From Warburgia ugandensis (lineage: Eukaryota > Streptophyta > Magnoliopsida > Canellales > Canellaceae): 64,000 nt of DNA. The stretch is from assembly GCA_035236585.1 (NCBI GenBank), contig CP141132.1, forward strand, positions 82,140,880 through 82,204,879. The letters run 5' to 3'. Numbering within the stretch: the first letter of the stretch is position 1; each line of letters opens with the position of its first letter. The notes below the pieces were generated by a model. That model was not told the origin of the DNA, did no database searches, and saw only the letters and a program-made list of their open reading frames with translations. Positions 1 through 12,700 of this stretch are shown here, one piece after another. The position numbers and the translations under genes were made by a program.

Positions 1-78
1 AATATGGCGCACGTGGTGGTTGTTTTCTGATTGTGCTTATTCTCATTGGATAATCTGATGTGTTTGATCAACAGCTAG

Positions 79-168
79 CAACATAATAAGCAGACCGATA
101 CAACCAAGTTTAAGCACCAAGCAGACAGTGAAAGAAAGCGCGAATCTGGTGATTGTGCAAGGCATTAG
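79..168 (+). CDS. Possible terminal exon of a gene entering from the left
   Basis: After a CTAG acceptor at 75-78 a 29-codon open stretch runs to a TAG stop at 166-168. It encodes a charged, Lys/Arg/Glu-rich tail ending in the residues SGDCARH, with coding-like codon use. The AT-rich sequence that follows would suit a 3' UTR. No family was recognised and the rest of the gene would lie outside the window. A chance open frame is a real alternative. Confidence 0.28.
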   Translation, partial: QHNKQTDTTKFKHQADSERKRESGDCARH

Positions 169-407
169 TTGCTAATGTGTTTGTCATTATGTTGGCTTTC
201 TTGTATGTGTTCAATCGTGATCATCTTGGGCAGTCTTTTGTTATTTCTTTTGTGAATGAAGGGGATTTTTAAGGCAATATCAACCCCAAAAGAAATCATA
301 TATTTGTTTTGTTTCTTTATTTATTGGAAAGGACGACATAAGAACAAATTTAAGGGCGATTCAAATAACAAAAAAGAAATTGGTCACACACAGTATGTAA
401 CTATCTT

Positions 408-485
408 TCATCATCAAGATCTTATTCTAATTAGGGGTCGGCCAGGGTGTGACCATCTCTCCAGGACAATATTCCTCCATGAGAA
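408..485 (-). repeat. RTE LINE 3'-end fragment (degenerate)
   Basis: The stretch starts with catcatcaag and continues into an aggggtcgg-like block and a cattcctccat-like block. That is the reverse complement of the 3' terminus seen in the clearer RTE copies in this window, such as 29570-29645. It is short and diverged. Confidence 0.4.
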
Positions 486-733
486 GATAGAGCACTCTAC
501 TGATCTGTTGGGTATGGATTTAACTTTGTGTTGGCAGTGCTTAATTGTTGTTCTCTTCACATGCAGATATAGTTCTAGCATTATTCTTTCAAACTCCCTT
601 TTCTTTGTGGTTGATAAACCGCCGTCTTCAGTTGCCCGCGATGCTCTGCAACGGTGGTGAACCGGCCTCTCTTCCTACCAATCATGGTCTAACTCTGTAC
701 AGCCGTTGGTCACGGAGAAGTGGAGATTGGCAA

Positions 734-764
<31 letters not shown>

Positions 765-1049
765 TGGAAGATAAAAGACTGTGGGGGGGTTGGGGGTGGG
801 TGTTGAGGGGTTGACAACACATGTAGGGTGTTACAAACTGAGCAAGAAACCAGTAACCTTGGAGTATATCTTCCATCATTGCATGCAAGGAGGGGATGCT
901 AAACTGACTGTACTCTACCAACCACATTTTATGGAGCCCAACTTGGCATGGTCAAAATCCTTTATCTCATTGTTCAAATTTATTTTTCTTATAGATAAAA
1001 ATCATATGTTATGATGATTCTAGCTTCTTATAAACTATGTGTGGTTTAT

Positions 1050-1395
1050 AAAGCTTCCCAATTATCTATTTTGAAACGCACTGCTCTTTTAGATGGCAGA
1101 ATCATCCAAATCACCCTCTTTTAGATATTTCAATCCAAAGTAATGATTAGCCTGCCAGTTCAGCATTCCTAAGCAAGAAAAGCTTGGCCAGAGGCCCACC
1201 TTTTTATGATTGAACCGTTCATCTTATTACTCTGCCATTGGTTATCCATCACATAACAAAATATTGCGATGATTAGATGACTAGAATCCTAAAACTGTAT
1301 TTTATTACGGGTTGAATTTAGACTGCTTATAGAGAGTTTCAGGTTTCTAGCGATAACAAAACAAATTTTCAGAAGATAGAATAATACGCACAGGC
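1050..1395. repeat. Diverged copy of the foldback repeat at 36.4 kb
   Basis: The order of blocks (agaggcccacc, tttttatgattgaaccg, ttcatcttatt, then a gaatttagactg block and agagtttc) matches the left arm and centre of the foldback element at 36362-36790. The right arm is not evident, so this is probably a partial or rearranged copy. Confidence 0.35.
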
Positions 1396-1423
1396 CCTAT
1401 TTTTCGATATTTTGTAATATCTT

Positions 1424-2785
1424 GTTTTTTTTTTAAAGGGTTTTTCTTTTAAAAAATGTCATTATATTTTGGCAATTTGCAAAAAAATCCAACATTTTTA
1501 ATTTTTTTTTAATTTGCTATTAAATATTGCACATCTTTGCAAAAATGTCATTGTATTAGTTTTCCATCTTCCTTGCCGGTTAGTTTTTATAAATTTTCGA
1601 TATTATCCTTCTCTAACAGACTCGCTACCTCAGTCTGGTGGGGTACAGTCAGCGGAGATGTCGGATCTAGTGGTGGGAGGTATGCACTGGAAACAGGGGC
1701 TGTAGTGGGGAGTAGGGGGGGTGGGGTGGTTGGATGATTCGGAAATCGGGGTAGTAGGGGCCACTGCCGATGAGTGGGGGTGCACACAAGGGGGCACGAG
1801 GCAGGCGGGGCTGCCAATTTGTGTGGGGGCGCGAGCAGGGGAATGCGCTGGAATCAAAGACTACAGGGGCGAGGCGAGGCGAGGCGAGGCAGTTTGCCGA
1901 TCACGCGTGGGGGCGGCGAAAACGCCGTCCTACGATTCGGTTGAGGATGTGACATAATTGCTGGGGAAGGGTGGGACTTGCGAATTGGTCAAGGGCGCAC
2001 CCCGGGGGGGGTGTGCGGGGGAGAATTGTTGGTTGACGGGGGGAGGTGACGAGGCGCCAGGTGGGAACTGCAGATCCGTCGGGATTGCATTGGCCAAGGG
2101 GGAGACTATTGACCGATGGGTGGTGGGTGGGCGCCCATCTGCGATTCGGTTGGGGTTGTGACATAATTGCTGGGGAGGGGTGAGACTTGCAAATTGGTTG
2201 GGGGTGCATCGGGGTGGGGGGAGGATTGTTGGTCGATGGGCGGTGGCAACCCGGCGCCAGGTGGGGAACTGCAGCTCGGTTGGGGGTGCACTGCCCAAGG
2301 GGGAGACTATTGACCGATGGGTAGGTGGGGGTGATCGGTCGAGGAAGTGATAGCGGATGGGCGTAGGAAACATGGCAGGGGGGGTGTCGAGGTTGCTACA
2401 GAAATGCCGTTCCGAAGGGTAAGCTGGTTGTCGGAGGCATCAGAAACACTAGAGAGGGGTTAGGCTAAATGAGTGCAACGAAAATGGTGGGGGGAGGGGT
2501 GAGCGTGGATGAGATTGGAAAGGGACTGTATTGTCAGGTGATAATAGGTTGGGTGGCGGCTGGGCGCCTAAAATGGGGAGCTAGCAGCAGATGAGGGCAA
2601 AGATGGATTTAAAATTTTTTTAACCGAGAATTAGGATGAAAAAGTAATAGAATGGTATTTTTGCAAAAATTATAAAATTTAATGGCAAAATTTTAAAATA
2701 AAAAAAGTTAGAATTTTTTTGTAAAATTGCCAAAATGTAATGGCATTTTTACAACGCCAAAAAACCCTTTCTGAAAAAATGTGTG
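1424..2785. mobile_element. MULE-like (Pack-MULE-type) transposon, non-autonomous
   Basis: The left end near 1433 reads aaagggttttt, followed by an AT-rich stretch with ttttggcaatttgc. The right end near 2695-2775 is its inverted complement, giving imperfect terminal inverted repeats of about 75 bp. Between them lies about 1.2 kb that is strikingly GC-rich and CpG-containing, unlike the AT-rich flanks. No transposase is seen. Long TIRs around a GC-rich core are typical of Pack-MULEs that captured host sequence (known for the class). A target duplication could not be read because the flanks are homopolymeric. The element ends about 100-200 bp before the probable first exon of ASI1. Confidence 0.6.
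1933..2350. repeat. Tandem duplication (about 209 bp, 2 copies) in the MULE core
   Basis: The block beginning cgattcggttg and continuing gtgacataattgctgggg occurs at 1933 and again at 2142. Both copies are followed by similar stretches, including a gcgccaggtggg block and a gagactattgaccgatggg block. The copies are clearly diverged. A five-base gaggc/ggcga repeat lies just upstream, at about 1867-1890. Confidence 0.65.
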
Positions 2786-2879
2786 AAACAATGGATAAGT
2801 AGGGTATGAACGGTTGGATCACCAGCCTTCTGGGCCCCGTAACGCACAACGCACTGCAGGAGTAGATGCGTAGTGTTGA

Positions 2880-3009
2880 AACTACAAAGGAATTTTTAGT
2901 ATTTAACCGTGCATCCCAGTTTTCCCCCCAAATATCTATGCGGTGGTTCCTCGGTGTTCTTCCGTGGATTTAGGGTTCTGAACCGAACATCCCGCTCTCA
3001 TTCTACAAG
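2880..3009 (+). other. Probable first (5' UTR) exon of the ASI1 gene
   Basis: A CT-rich segment containing the common plant leader phrase tttagggttctg ends at a good donor (acaag/gtaatc) at 3009. A U-rich stretch typical of a plant 5' UTR intron follows. The transcription start was not located. Assignment to ASI1 is by position and by the compatible downstream acceptor at 3681; no transcript is available. Confidence 0.4.
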
Positions 3010-3681
3010 GTAATCAGATTTCTCTCCAATTCTTCTTGTCGAATAATTTCTCTCTCTACTTTGATGTGCTTCTTACTTCCTTTGCACTTCGTTACCTGCT
3101 TTATGTGTTTTTGTTTGGGGTTCTGGGTTTTAGTTCCGCCGATTTCATGAATTTCTCCTTCTCGATATTTCCCTTTCTATAGTGCTTTAGATGTTTGTTT
3201 ACAGTCAGATTTGTTGCTGTTTTCAACTGTGCGGATTTCGTTTCTTTAAGATTTCTTTGGAAGTTCTGGTACTATTTTCCGTTCGCTGTTGCATGTTGAT
3301 CAGCGTAAGAAGATGCTGAAAATCTAGGTTTTACATTTGGGTTCTGTTTTTCTTTTTCATTTCTTTCAGCGTTTTTGGGGGTAAATTAAGCAGTCAAGCA
3401 GTATCTCGTACTATTTCAGTACGAGGCAACATGTTTGAGGTGCATGAATTGTTATTTGTTGAAGTTGAATGTCACGATCATGTTTTGGGAAATGCATTCA
3501 TGTTTTGGGAAATGCATTCATGAAAAAATGGATAGAGCAATCAACTAAAATTCTCTCTAAAAGTTACTTGATAGAGTGTATACTTGACCATGTCGATTTT
3601 ATTTGCAGGTCTTGAGCATATTTTCTTTTGCTTTTCTTTGTAATTCACATGTCTGGTTTTGTATGTGAAATTTTATTTCAG

Positions 3682-3790
3682 TGTCAGTTAACTCATTCGG
3701 TGTTATCTGTTTAGAAAGCGAAGGTTATGTATATGCCAGGGATGGTGGTGCCGGTTACATCTCAAATGGGATCATCAATTATCCACAAAG
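3682..3790 (+). other. Probable second 5' UTR exon of ASI1, carrying an upstream ATG
   Basis: An acceptor (ttatttcag) and a donor (cacaaag/gtatac) bound a 109-nt exon. An ATG at 3727 opens a frame that runs to the donor without a stop. Joining to the next acceptor (18212) continues this frame for seven codons to a TGA at 18233. Confidence 0.42.
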
Positions 3791-6700
3791 GTATACTTCT
3801 TTCTGTTGTGTAGAACTTCCCTTGCAATTTTCAGGACTTCTTTGGTATCTTAGGGAATCACAACTAGTATGGGCCTGGATTAAGTTCTCTACATTTTGTG
3901 TTTCTTCTTTGTTTTTGGGCACCAAGGTTGCTACCTCTTAAGCTAGGTGATCGTCCAATTTTCTTTCTTTCTTTTTTAAATGGTCTACTCTTTCCTTTCC
4001 TTCTCTACTTGAGTTTGATTATTGGATATATTAGTTATTTTTTTGTTATTCCAGCAAATAGATTGCATTCAATTATTAGAACATTTTTATATACTTTGAT
4101 ATAAGGTTCATGGCTCTGAGTCACAAGTGCTTGTTTTAAAGGACATAGGAATGAGTGGCACACTCCAGCAGACCATATACTATGATGTTTGACAGGCTGC
4201 ATGTTAATTGTTAATGGATGAAAGGGACATCAATCCAAGACCTAGGATGAAACCTAAGTACCCACATATGTCCTTCTAATTCTGGGGTTCACTTATTCCT
4301 AATCATAAATTTATTGGATTAATTAAATGCAGCTTTGTCTTTTGGAGCAAGCAGATGTTTTATGATCTTTGCTTGTACCACTTTTTTGACCTTTTAATGT
4401 TGCCTTCAACAAAAGGAAAAGGAGGATATCAAACTTGATCAAGACAGGTTACATCAGGTCTTTGTGAAAATAGAGAAATAAGCAATCACTAAGACTAATT
4501 TCATGATTAGAAGACCAGCTTACAACAATCATCAATCCTTTCTTCCTACATCAAGCTTAACAAGATTCACCATCCCCAAACTGCCAAATATTCATCTTCT
4601 TTTTGTTTCACAGGATGATTCATCTGCTCTGTTACTATGTAATCTTCAACCTTTCTTCAATTTATCTAAGTAGAAGGGAAACCTTATAATTTCTGACTAT
4701 TACCAGCTCAAGCTAATTAGCAGAGTTGGATCTCTTTTCCAATAGGTGCACCAAAATCCCACCAAGTATGTCCATCGTGTGAAATCTGCTGGAATGCTCT
4801 TTCTGTTCCAACAAAATGTGCCAAACTATAGAAGTATTTAGCACTAATATGATAGTTCTTGGATTTCCTGTTATAATTTGAAGCTGAGGTGTTGCCAACC
4901 ACTGATCATAGGCATATTCGGAGCAGCATTGACCTTGAATTGAATGGAGCAACTTTTGTAATTAAGTACTTTTCTTTTATTGGTACTGAACTTTTGTCTG
5001 TACTAAGTTGGATTCTAACAATTTACATGAGGCATTATTAGTGATGTTGGGTTTAGTGATATTGTTATGCCCTTGTAAAACATTTTTTGTTTTGCTAATT
5101 ACATGTTGCTTTGGATCTAAGTCATTTGACCACAATGTGTATTTGAATTTCTTCAAAATCCTCAGTCAGCTGAGACTTAATGGAGGACGAAGCATTAAAA
5201 TGTGAAACTAATGTCTATATCAACCAACATGACTTCGACCGACTTGCCATGGCCTATACTTTCTAAAGAAGGATAATTTTTCATTTGTATTGATCACTGA
5301 GCAGCTTCAGCTTGTTTCTGTTTGTTCTATGAGGTGCATAGCTTTCCATATAGTTGTAGGATGTCTGTGTTGCTGCTCCATAAATAGTTGAGGTTGTGAG
5401 TCTTTTGAAATTGGAATAGTCATCATCAAGACCTTATCTCAATTAGAGGTCGGTCACATGAATCTTATTCCTCCATTCTCTTTTATTGAGTGTCATGGCT
5501 TTATTTAGTCCTAAAGTTTTAAAATCTTTTCTCACCACTTCTATTCACGTTCTTTTGGCTTGCCCCTGGCCTTTTTGCTACCTTTGACTTGGATTGCCTC
5601 ACTCCATTTAGTCCTAAATAGATGAAGTGAATATTGCTTTTTAGCTTTGAATGGTTCTCACTTAATCATGCAACAATTGTTTTGGATATATTAGTACATC
5701 AAAAGAGATGTTGTTTGAATCAAATTTGTGGAGATGGACATTGGTGTTTGGATATGACATGGATGGATGGGTTCTAACGGAAGGGGCAGACCACAAGGGT
5801 CAATAGTACGTAGCCTTACCTTGCATTTTGCAAGAGGTTGTTTTCACGCCTTGAACTTTTGACCTCAAGGTCATATGACGATAACTCTACTGTTGCTCCA
5901 AGGCTCCACTAGACAATGGGTATAATTAATTAAAATATTTAAAAATATTTTAAATATAGAGCTGCAGTAATTATTGAGGGATCAAACTTATGAGCCATAC
6001 TATAAAACTTTTTGAAAGAGTGATTGAGAAGAGGCTACGGCATGAGACAAGCGTGTTGGAGAATCAGCTTGGTTGCATGCCTAGGAGGTTTATCATGAAA
6101 GCTATTTTCTTACTAAGACAATTGATAGAGAAATATAGGGAGAGGAGGAAGGACCTCTACATGGTCTTTTTTGACCCAGAGAAATCCTATGATAGGATAC
6201 GTTGATAGTTAATATGGAGGGTGTAAACACAAAGCTAGAGTTATGGAAAGAAGCATTAAAACCTGAAGGATTTAAAATCAGCCGAACTAAGACAGAGTAT
6301 ATGGAATGCAATTTTAGCAAGGAGAGGAGGGGGAGTGGAGCACCAGTAAAGATTGATAACCAAAAAGTCCATGTAAAAGACTACTTCTAGTACTTAGGAT
6401 CGATAATTCATGAGAGTGAAGAGATTGACAGGGAGGTTACCCTGGGAATCCAAGTGGGTGGAACAAATGGAGATGTGCATCTGGAGTTTAGTGTGATTGG
6501 CGGTTGCCACTCAAACTAAAAAGAAAATTCTATAGGATGGCCATAAGGCTAGTCATGCTTTATGGATTAGAGTGTTGGGCAGTTAAGGAACATCATGTTC
6601 AAGGATGAACGTAGTGAAAATAAGGATGTTGAATGAGTGTCAAGGCAAGAAAGGATGAAATTAAGAATGAAAACATTAAAGGAAACTTAGGGGTAACACC

Positions 6701-9700
6701 AATAGATAACATGATGAGGGAGATTAGACTTGGATGGTTTGGACGTGTCCAATGAAGATTGAAAATGATACCAGTTAGAAGGAGTGAGGCAATGCAAGTA
6801 GAAGGTTCTAAAAGGGCAAGGTGAAGGCCCAAATGAGTGTGGATAGAAGTGGTAAGAAAAGATTTAAAATCTTTGAGACTAAATGAAGCTATGCCACTTA
6901 ATAGAGGGGAATGGAGGAACAAGATTCATGTGGCCGACCCCTTATTTGTATAAGGTCTTGATGATGATGATGATTTAAAAAAGCTGAATATGTAATTGAT
7001 TGCAGATGAGAAGAGTGATGGCATGTGTGGCAGTAATAATGCATATTTGACATAGAAATGAAAGGGGAATAGTAGTGTTCAACAATTATAGATGGGATTA
7101 AAATAACACCAATAGATAAATGATGAGACCGATACCCAGCGAATCTTGCTGATGGATCCTTGTTGAAGTATGGGTTAGTCCCATCTTCAATAAGTTTTTT
7201 GAAATTTTGGAGTGCCTCATATGGGATGGAGTAAGGAAGTATGCAATGAATTGGTTACCATGAGAGGTGCTTTGGTTGAACATTATTGTAGGGCTTTCAA
7301 GCGAAAGATTGGTTGAATGTCCAAACTCTAGGGTTCAAGATGCTTATGCTCGAGACTATACTTTTGCATAGATTTCCATCCTTTAGATATAAGATGCTTC
7401 TGCTCTTGAAGAAGGGGAGCCTTTGACAATGGTGGAGTTGTTGTCGTGTGACGTTGAGGTTACGTGCTCGAGGCGTGGAAACAGCCTCTTGCAAATGCTA
7501 GGTAAGGCTGCGTACATCTGCCCCTTCCCCGGACCCCACATAATTGGGTGCTTCGTGCTGCAGGCTGCCTTTTTTATGCTTATGCTCTTGAAATCTATTC
7601 TGCAATAGGTGGTGGGCATTCAAATTGCTGTAGTATGTTGTTGATAGTGATCTCTATATCCTTGAGTGCTGTGCTAACCTGCATAGTTGATGTGAGTGCC
7701 CTGATTCCTTAGTTTTAGGACTGCAAATAATAAAAGACAAGATATAATATCTGAATTATGCTTGAAACAAAATAAGTCCTAGTATAGATGAACGATCTTC
7801 TTGGCAGTGAAATGAAAATGCAAATATGATAGAGAAGCAATTGGAGCATGACCTTATTGCATTAAGAGAACAAGATTGATTATTAGGGTTGTCAAATAAG
7901 ATTAATGATTCAAATGAAAGGGGCAGCCACCAAAGGCCTTTTCTGGGAAATCTCAACTTGATTAATGTTACATTGTGTTGAGTGGTATCAAAGCAGGAAG
8001 ATCACTGCTATGGGTTCTAATTTGTGCCAAGGAAGTTTTGGTTTCTGAGGGAAGAGCGTATCTTAGGAACTATCTTGGAAAGTCTCCAAGTTTTGTAGGT
8101 GTCCATGTGTCATATGACTGAGGTGATGGTGAATTTGCAAATGCAACCGCAAGGGACTATTCAATGGTGCTTATGATGGAGTACTTCCTGAAAGAGTTGA
8201 TGTGGAAAATGTTAGTGTATAGGTAGCACTTATTTTTGAATCAACCAACTTCTCATTCTACACTTGTTCCCAGCATTGCAACCATGGGAAGCATGATTAA
8301 CTCCTCCATAAGTCATCTTAAGTGCCGAAGATTTTGAGGTTCGAGAAAAGGGATTTAGTAATGGTAGACAATTTTATGGTGGTTGATAGTAACAAAGAGG
8401 AGGGAATTACTACAGAAATGAATACCAAGTGAAGGTAGATTTTCTAGCTTTTGATGGCCAGCTCCGCATTGAAGATTTCTTGGATTGGTCACTCAGAAGT
8501 TGAAAGATTTTTTGACTCACCAACATTGTGAAATAAAAACAAGCTAAACAAGTGGATAAGTTGAAAGTAGGCATGTCTATATGGTGGGAACGATTGCAGA
8601 TGACACACAGATAGGGAAGGTACCCAACCATTAGGTCTTGGCCAAACAATTTCACGGGTACAATTTCTTCTAAAGGAGATTGTGGTCTAATGCTATTCTT
8701 GTATTATTGAAGTTGCCAGCAGGGAACATGAGGTGTTTGAGAGTATGCTAGAAGATTTTTCAGACTTTCAATGTGCAATGAACTGATTATTGAAAACTGT
8801 CAGGTTTATTGAAGGGCTTCACTAGAAACAGTGGCTAGACAAGAATTGTGGAATTTAAATGAAGCTATTCAGCTGGCCTGGAACACCATTTAGTTGGTTT
8901 CCTTAATGCAGATTCCCAATCTAATAATAAATGCTGTACTATTACATATACATATCAGATGAGTTGTGCACCCCAAGGGTTAACTGGTCAAACGTAGCCA
9001 TAGAATGAACAGCCTAGCCCCATGCAAATCTTGTAGGAAAACATGTTATTGTTTGAGGAAAAAGGGCACATTTCAAATTTACCTGTAGCCACTAACTAGA
9101 GGAAACAAGTGTTATTCAACGAGAAGAAGAATATTTTGACTAGACGGCACATGTTTTGGTTGGTGATGGGAACATGGTGGATGATGAACTGAGTGATGCT
9201 TAAGGGGCTTTTGCAGATGGTGGGAGGAGTTTTGGGGGAGTAGAGAGACTTTTAGACACTACCAAACAACTTTCATCAGATTCAGCGTGCCATAAGCTGC
9301 TCAAGAATACCAAGTGTATTATGAATGGTCTGGTATGCAACATTGCAAGGGACAGTGGTTGTGAAGAGTATCTTGTAACCAAAGTTGTAGTTCACGAATT
9401 AGGACTTGATATAACACCTCACCCAAAATCCTTGCTAGTCACCTGGATCAACCTGAACATCTACAAAGGATTACGACCAGTAAGAGAAGAAGATTGTTCT
9501 TTCTCCTACGGAATTGAGGTTTAGATATTCCTTGTTGCATAAGTAGCAACCTGCTTGAATGGTGTAACAACTGCCCTGCTGCCAAAACTACTCAAGTAGT
9601 GAGACATTTCTTTCTTTTTATGCAAAAATTCATAGAAGCGGCTGTGGAAATTGGGTAAGTGCTTTTCATGGTTGATACTACTTATCTTGTTAACATACCT

Positions 9701-12700
9701 CTCAAACCTCTGTTAGTGAACTCGAGTCCGAGTTCTCTCCAAGTGAAGGGGACTAATGGAGAGGAGCACGCCGCCTATTTGGATCGTTTGGATTGTTTTG
9801 AAGCTAGGAAAAAGCGTTATAGTTGAAGACAGCAGGAGCTAGGCATCTTTTACTTTACTTCTATTGTATGTGTAAACATCATAAATGAAATGATTTTGGA
9901 TGGCCTTAGCCTTCATAAGTAGTCTTAAATAAGGATGTTTTTGTCTCTTATATTTTAATGTTTACATATCAAAATCAGGGCTGTAAAATTGGAATGGTGA
10001 TATCTAATGAAAGGGGTACGCACCTAAAGGCCTTTTCTAGGGTTCTTTATGCACCCTTTTGATGTTGATTGATGTTCCGCTGCCCTAGACTGCCTTGACT
10101 ATACGACCTGGGTTTTCGTATGCATTTTTAAATGCAAAAGGGAATTATAATGCGGGATTGATCCTATTTGAAAACACTTTTATAAAAACAATGCAATGCA
10201 GCGGAAAAATCTTTTTCTTTTAAATTCATTCTTGAAAACTCTGAGTGTCATTTTTCTTTTATCAAAATGAGGATTCTCGGTGAAATGAGGGCTCATTTCT
10301 ATTGAAAATTGGGCAAAGTTTCCTCCGTTTGACGAACAATAGACCTGTAACGTATGTCATTGCGAGGTACCTTATAAACATTTATTTAAGTTTTAAATAC
10401 AAATGGAGACTTTGTCTCCTTTTCAAATATCTTTTGACATGCAATGCACCAGGATTTATCAGATACAACCCAATTACGAATTAAATCACATATAAGGTCA
10501 AATCGTTACCTATTAGTCAACAAAATATGAGTTTCTTAATGAAACTCTAAATTACCTCACTACTTATCTTCTTAAATCAACAAAGAGTCTTCTTAGAGTC
10601 TTATTCTCCTTTCTAATTCTTTCCTAACTGACTTGTAGTAAAAATAGTAGGGTGAGTATACAATATACTCAGTAGATAATCCAACACTACAAAACCGAAA
10701 AATCACTGTATACACATACAATGATATTGAAGAAAGATTTTCTCAATGATCAATTTTCTTGGCCACAAGCCATTACATGGAATGCATCATAAGCACGCAT
10801 ATACATGTATATGTATATCATCCACAAAATTTGCGTTATACTTGACAAATCAAGTAATATATGATTACTTTAAAATTCATAGAAATCAGTTAAACTACAT
10901 GTTTGTCATTTCAAACCACTAAATATATTATATTTCAAATAACTAGTTCATCATGTAAAAGCAAATCACTGATGGTAAAACAAATACCTCAATGTTTTTT
11001 GACAACACGTGTTAGGTAGATGAACCATATAGGGCAAATCAGTAAGTTGTTTTGCACTTATGCAAGGTGACCAACCAATAGTCCTTGTGCACACAGCAAG
11101 GCGGACTTAGCCAAATGTTCCTTTTGTAACAAATGCAGGTAGACTAACTAAATATCCATTTACAAAACATGTAGGTATGAATCAGTATTTGATCATGTAG
11201 GATTACACAAAATGCTCAAATCATATAACATGTTAGTAGATCAAATCTGTATTAAACTGTTGGTTTAGAAGAATCAACACGTACTAAAATCCTAATAATA
11301 AAACCACCAGCTAAGCATATACGTACAAAAATACAATATTGATAAAACATAAAGTTGGTCAATACGGTAAATGCTAGAATTCTAATTTTTAGCAAAACAA
11401 TGATCGATAATTCGGTAATTTGACAAAACCAAAAGATGTTTCATGCTTTTTCAAAAGTATAACCGTTCAATTTATAAGTACAAATAGTTCTTTATGCATC
11501 AAATAGAACTGAAATCATGATTGTGAAAATCGATTTCATGTAAAGCCTTTTTGCGTAGAGCCCTCAAGGTTTTTTTCTTACGGGCACCTCATCGTTACTA
11601 GACTACTGGACTTAGGCTTCTCCCTTAGAACTGGTCAAATATAAATCCATGCCTACATCACCATAGAAAATTGATTGCTCCAATCGTGATGACATACAAT
11701 CTTGCCACCCTAGATGAGGTTTAATACTCGAGGCATGACCCACGTAAATACCACACAGAAACTAGATACCTATGCTCGTAGAGTCCTACCGTCACCCACA
11801 AGCGACTACCAGGGCCTCTACGTTTGCTCGTGGATACTTGCACGAATCATGATTCACTGGACCTCATGAGGGCTACTCGACTACCAGTCAGAGCACTTCC
11901 CCATGAGAAGATACTCCTATTACCCGCTGTCTCCATCGCAGGGCTGGTATCAAATAATCTCAGAGGTCAGTGGCCAACTACACCTCCTAGCATAGGGTCT
12001 TAGGACTTACAGCACACAACAAGCCTCTAGAACTTACTGCACAAAGTAGGCCTTCCTCTAGGTCTTACAGCACCCAGCAAGCCTGCGAGTGATCTTGGAC
12101 TTAGGACATTCCTTGAGTGCCAGCCCAAAACATCAATAAAATCCATATCTAGCCAGATTTACAGTTGCTCGTAGAGCACATGCCTAATGCATCAACATAT
12201 CCATATCCATCAGGATTTACGGCCACTCGTAGAGTACCTACCTAAACCATCGATGAAATCATAAACATCAGGGCTTATAGCTGCTCATAGAGTGCCTGCC
12301 TAAGTATCCAGAAAATTGCATTCGTTAGGACTTACGGCCACTCATAAAGTGCTTGTCAAAAACATCGATGAAATCATAACTATTAGGACTTGCAGTTGCT
12401 TGTAGAGCGCCTGCCTAATGGGTAATCAGCAAAAGATCCACATCATACATGTGAAAGCATAGAAGATAATGAACATACTTTATGCAAAACCATTTATCTC
12501 AAATATTTAATTCAAAGCGTGGCTCAACAGCCAATTCAACTTGTATTCATATATCTCAAAAAATCTTATAATATGACTTGCATACCTTGTGCAAAACCAT
12601 GCATTTTCAAGCATTCCTTTCAAAGTAGGAAAATCATGTGTATGCAAACCACAATATTCTCATGTCTCACTAGTAAAGCAACTTTTGTATACATTGAGTT

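Noticed and set aside
1587..2373. Several Pro/His-rich minus-strand ORFs (up to 147 codons) in the GC-rich block
   Set aside because: They arise from the GC-rich tandem repeats of the MULE-like element, occur in overlapping frames and show no family motif.
2838..2880. Possible separate promoter or gene start for a short gene ending near 4.1 kb
   Set aside because: Exon 3682-3790 has no coding continuation at a nearby acceptor. Joining to the ASI1 BAH exon gives a uORF, so a 5' UTR role is simpler.
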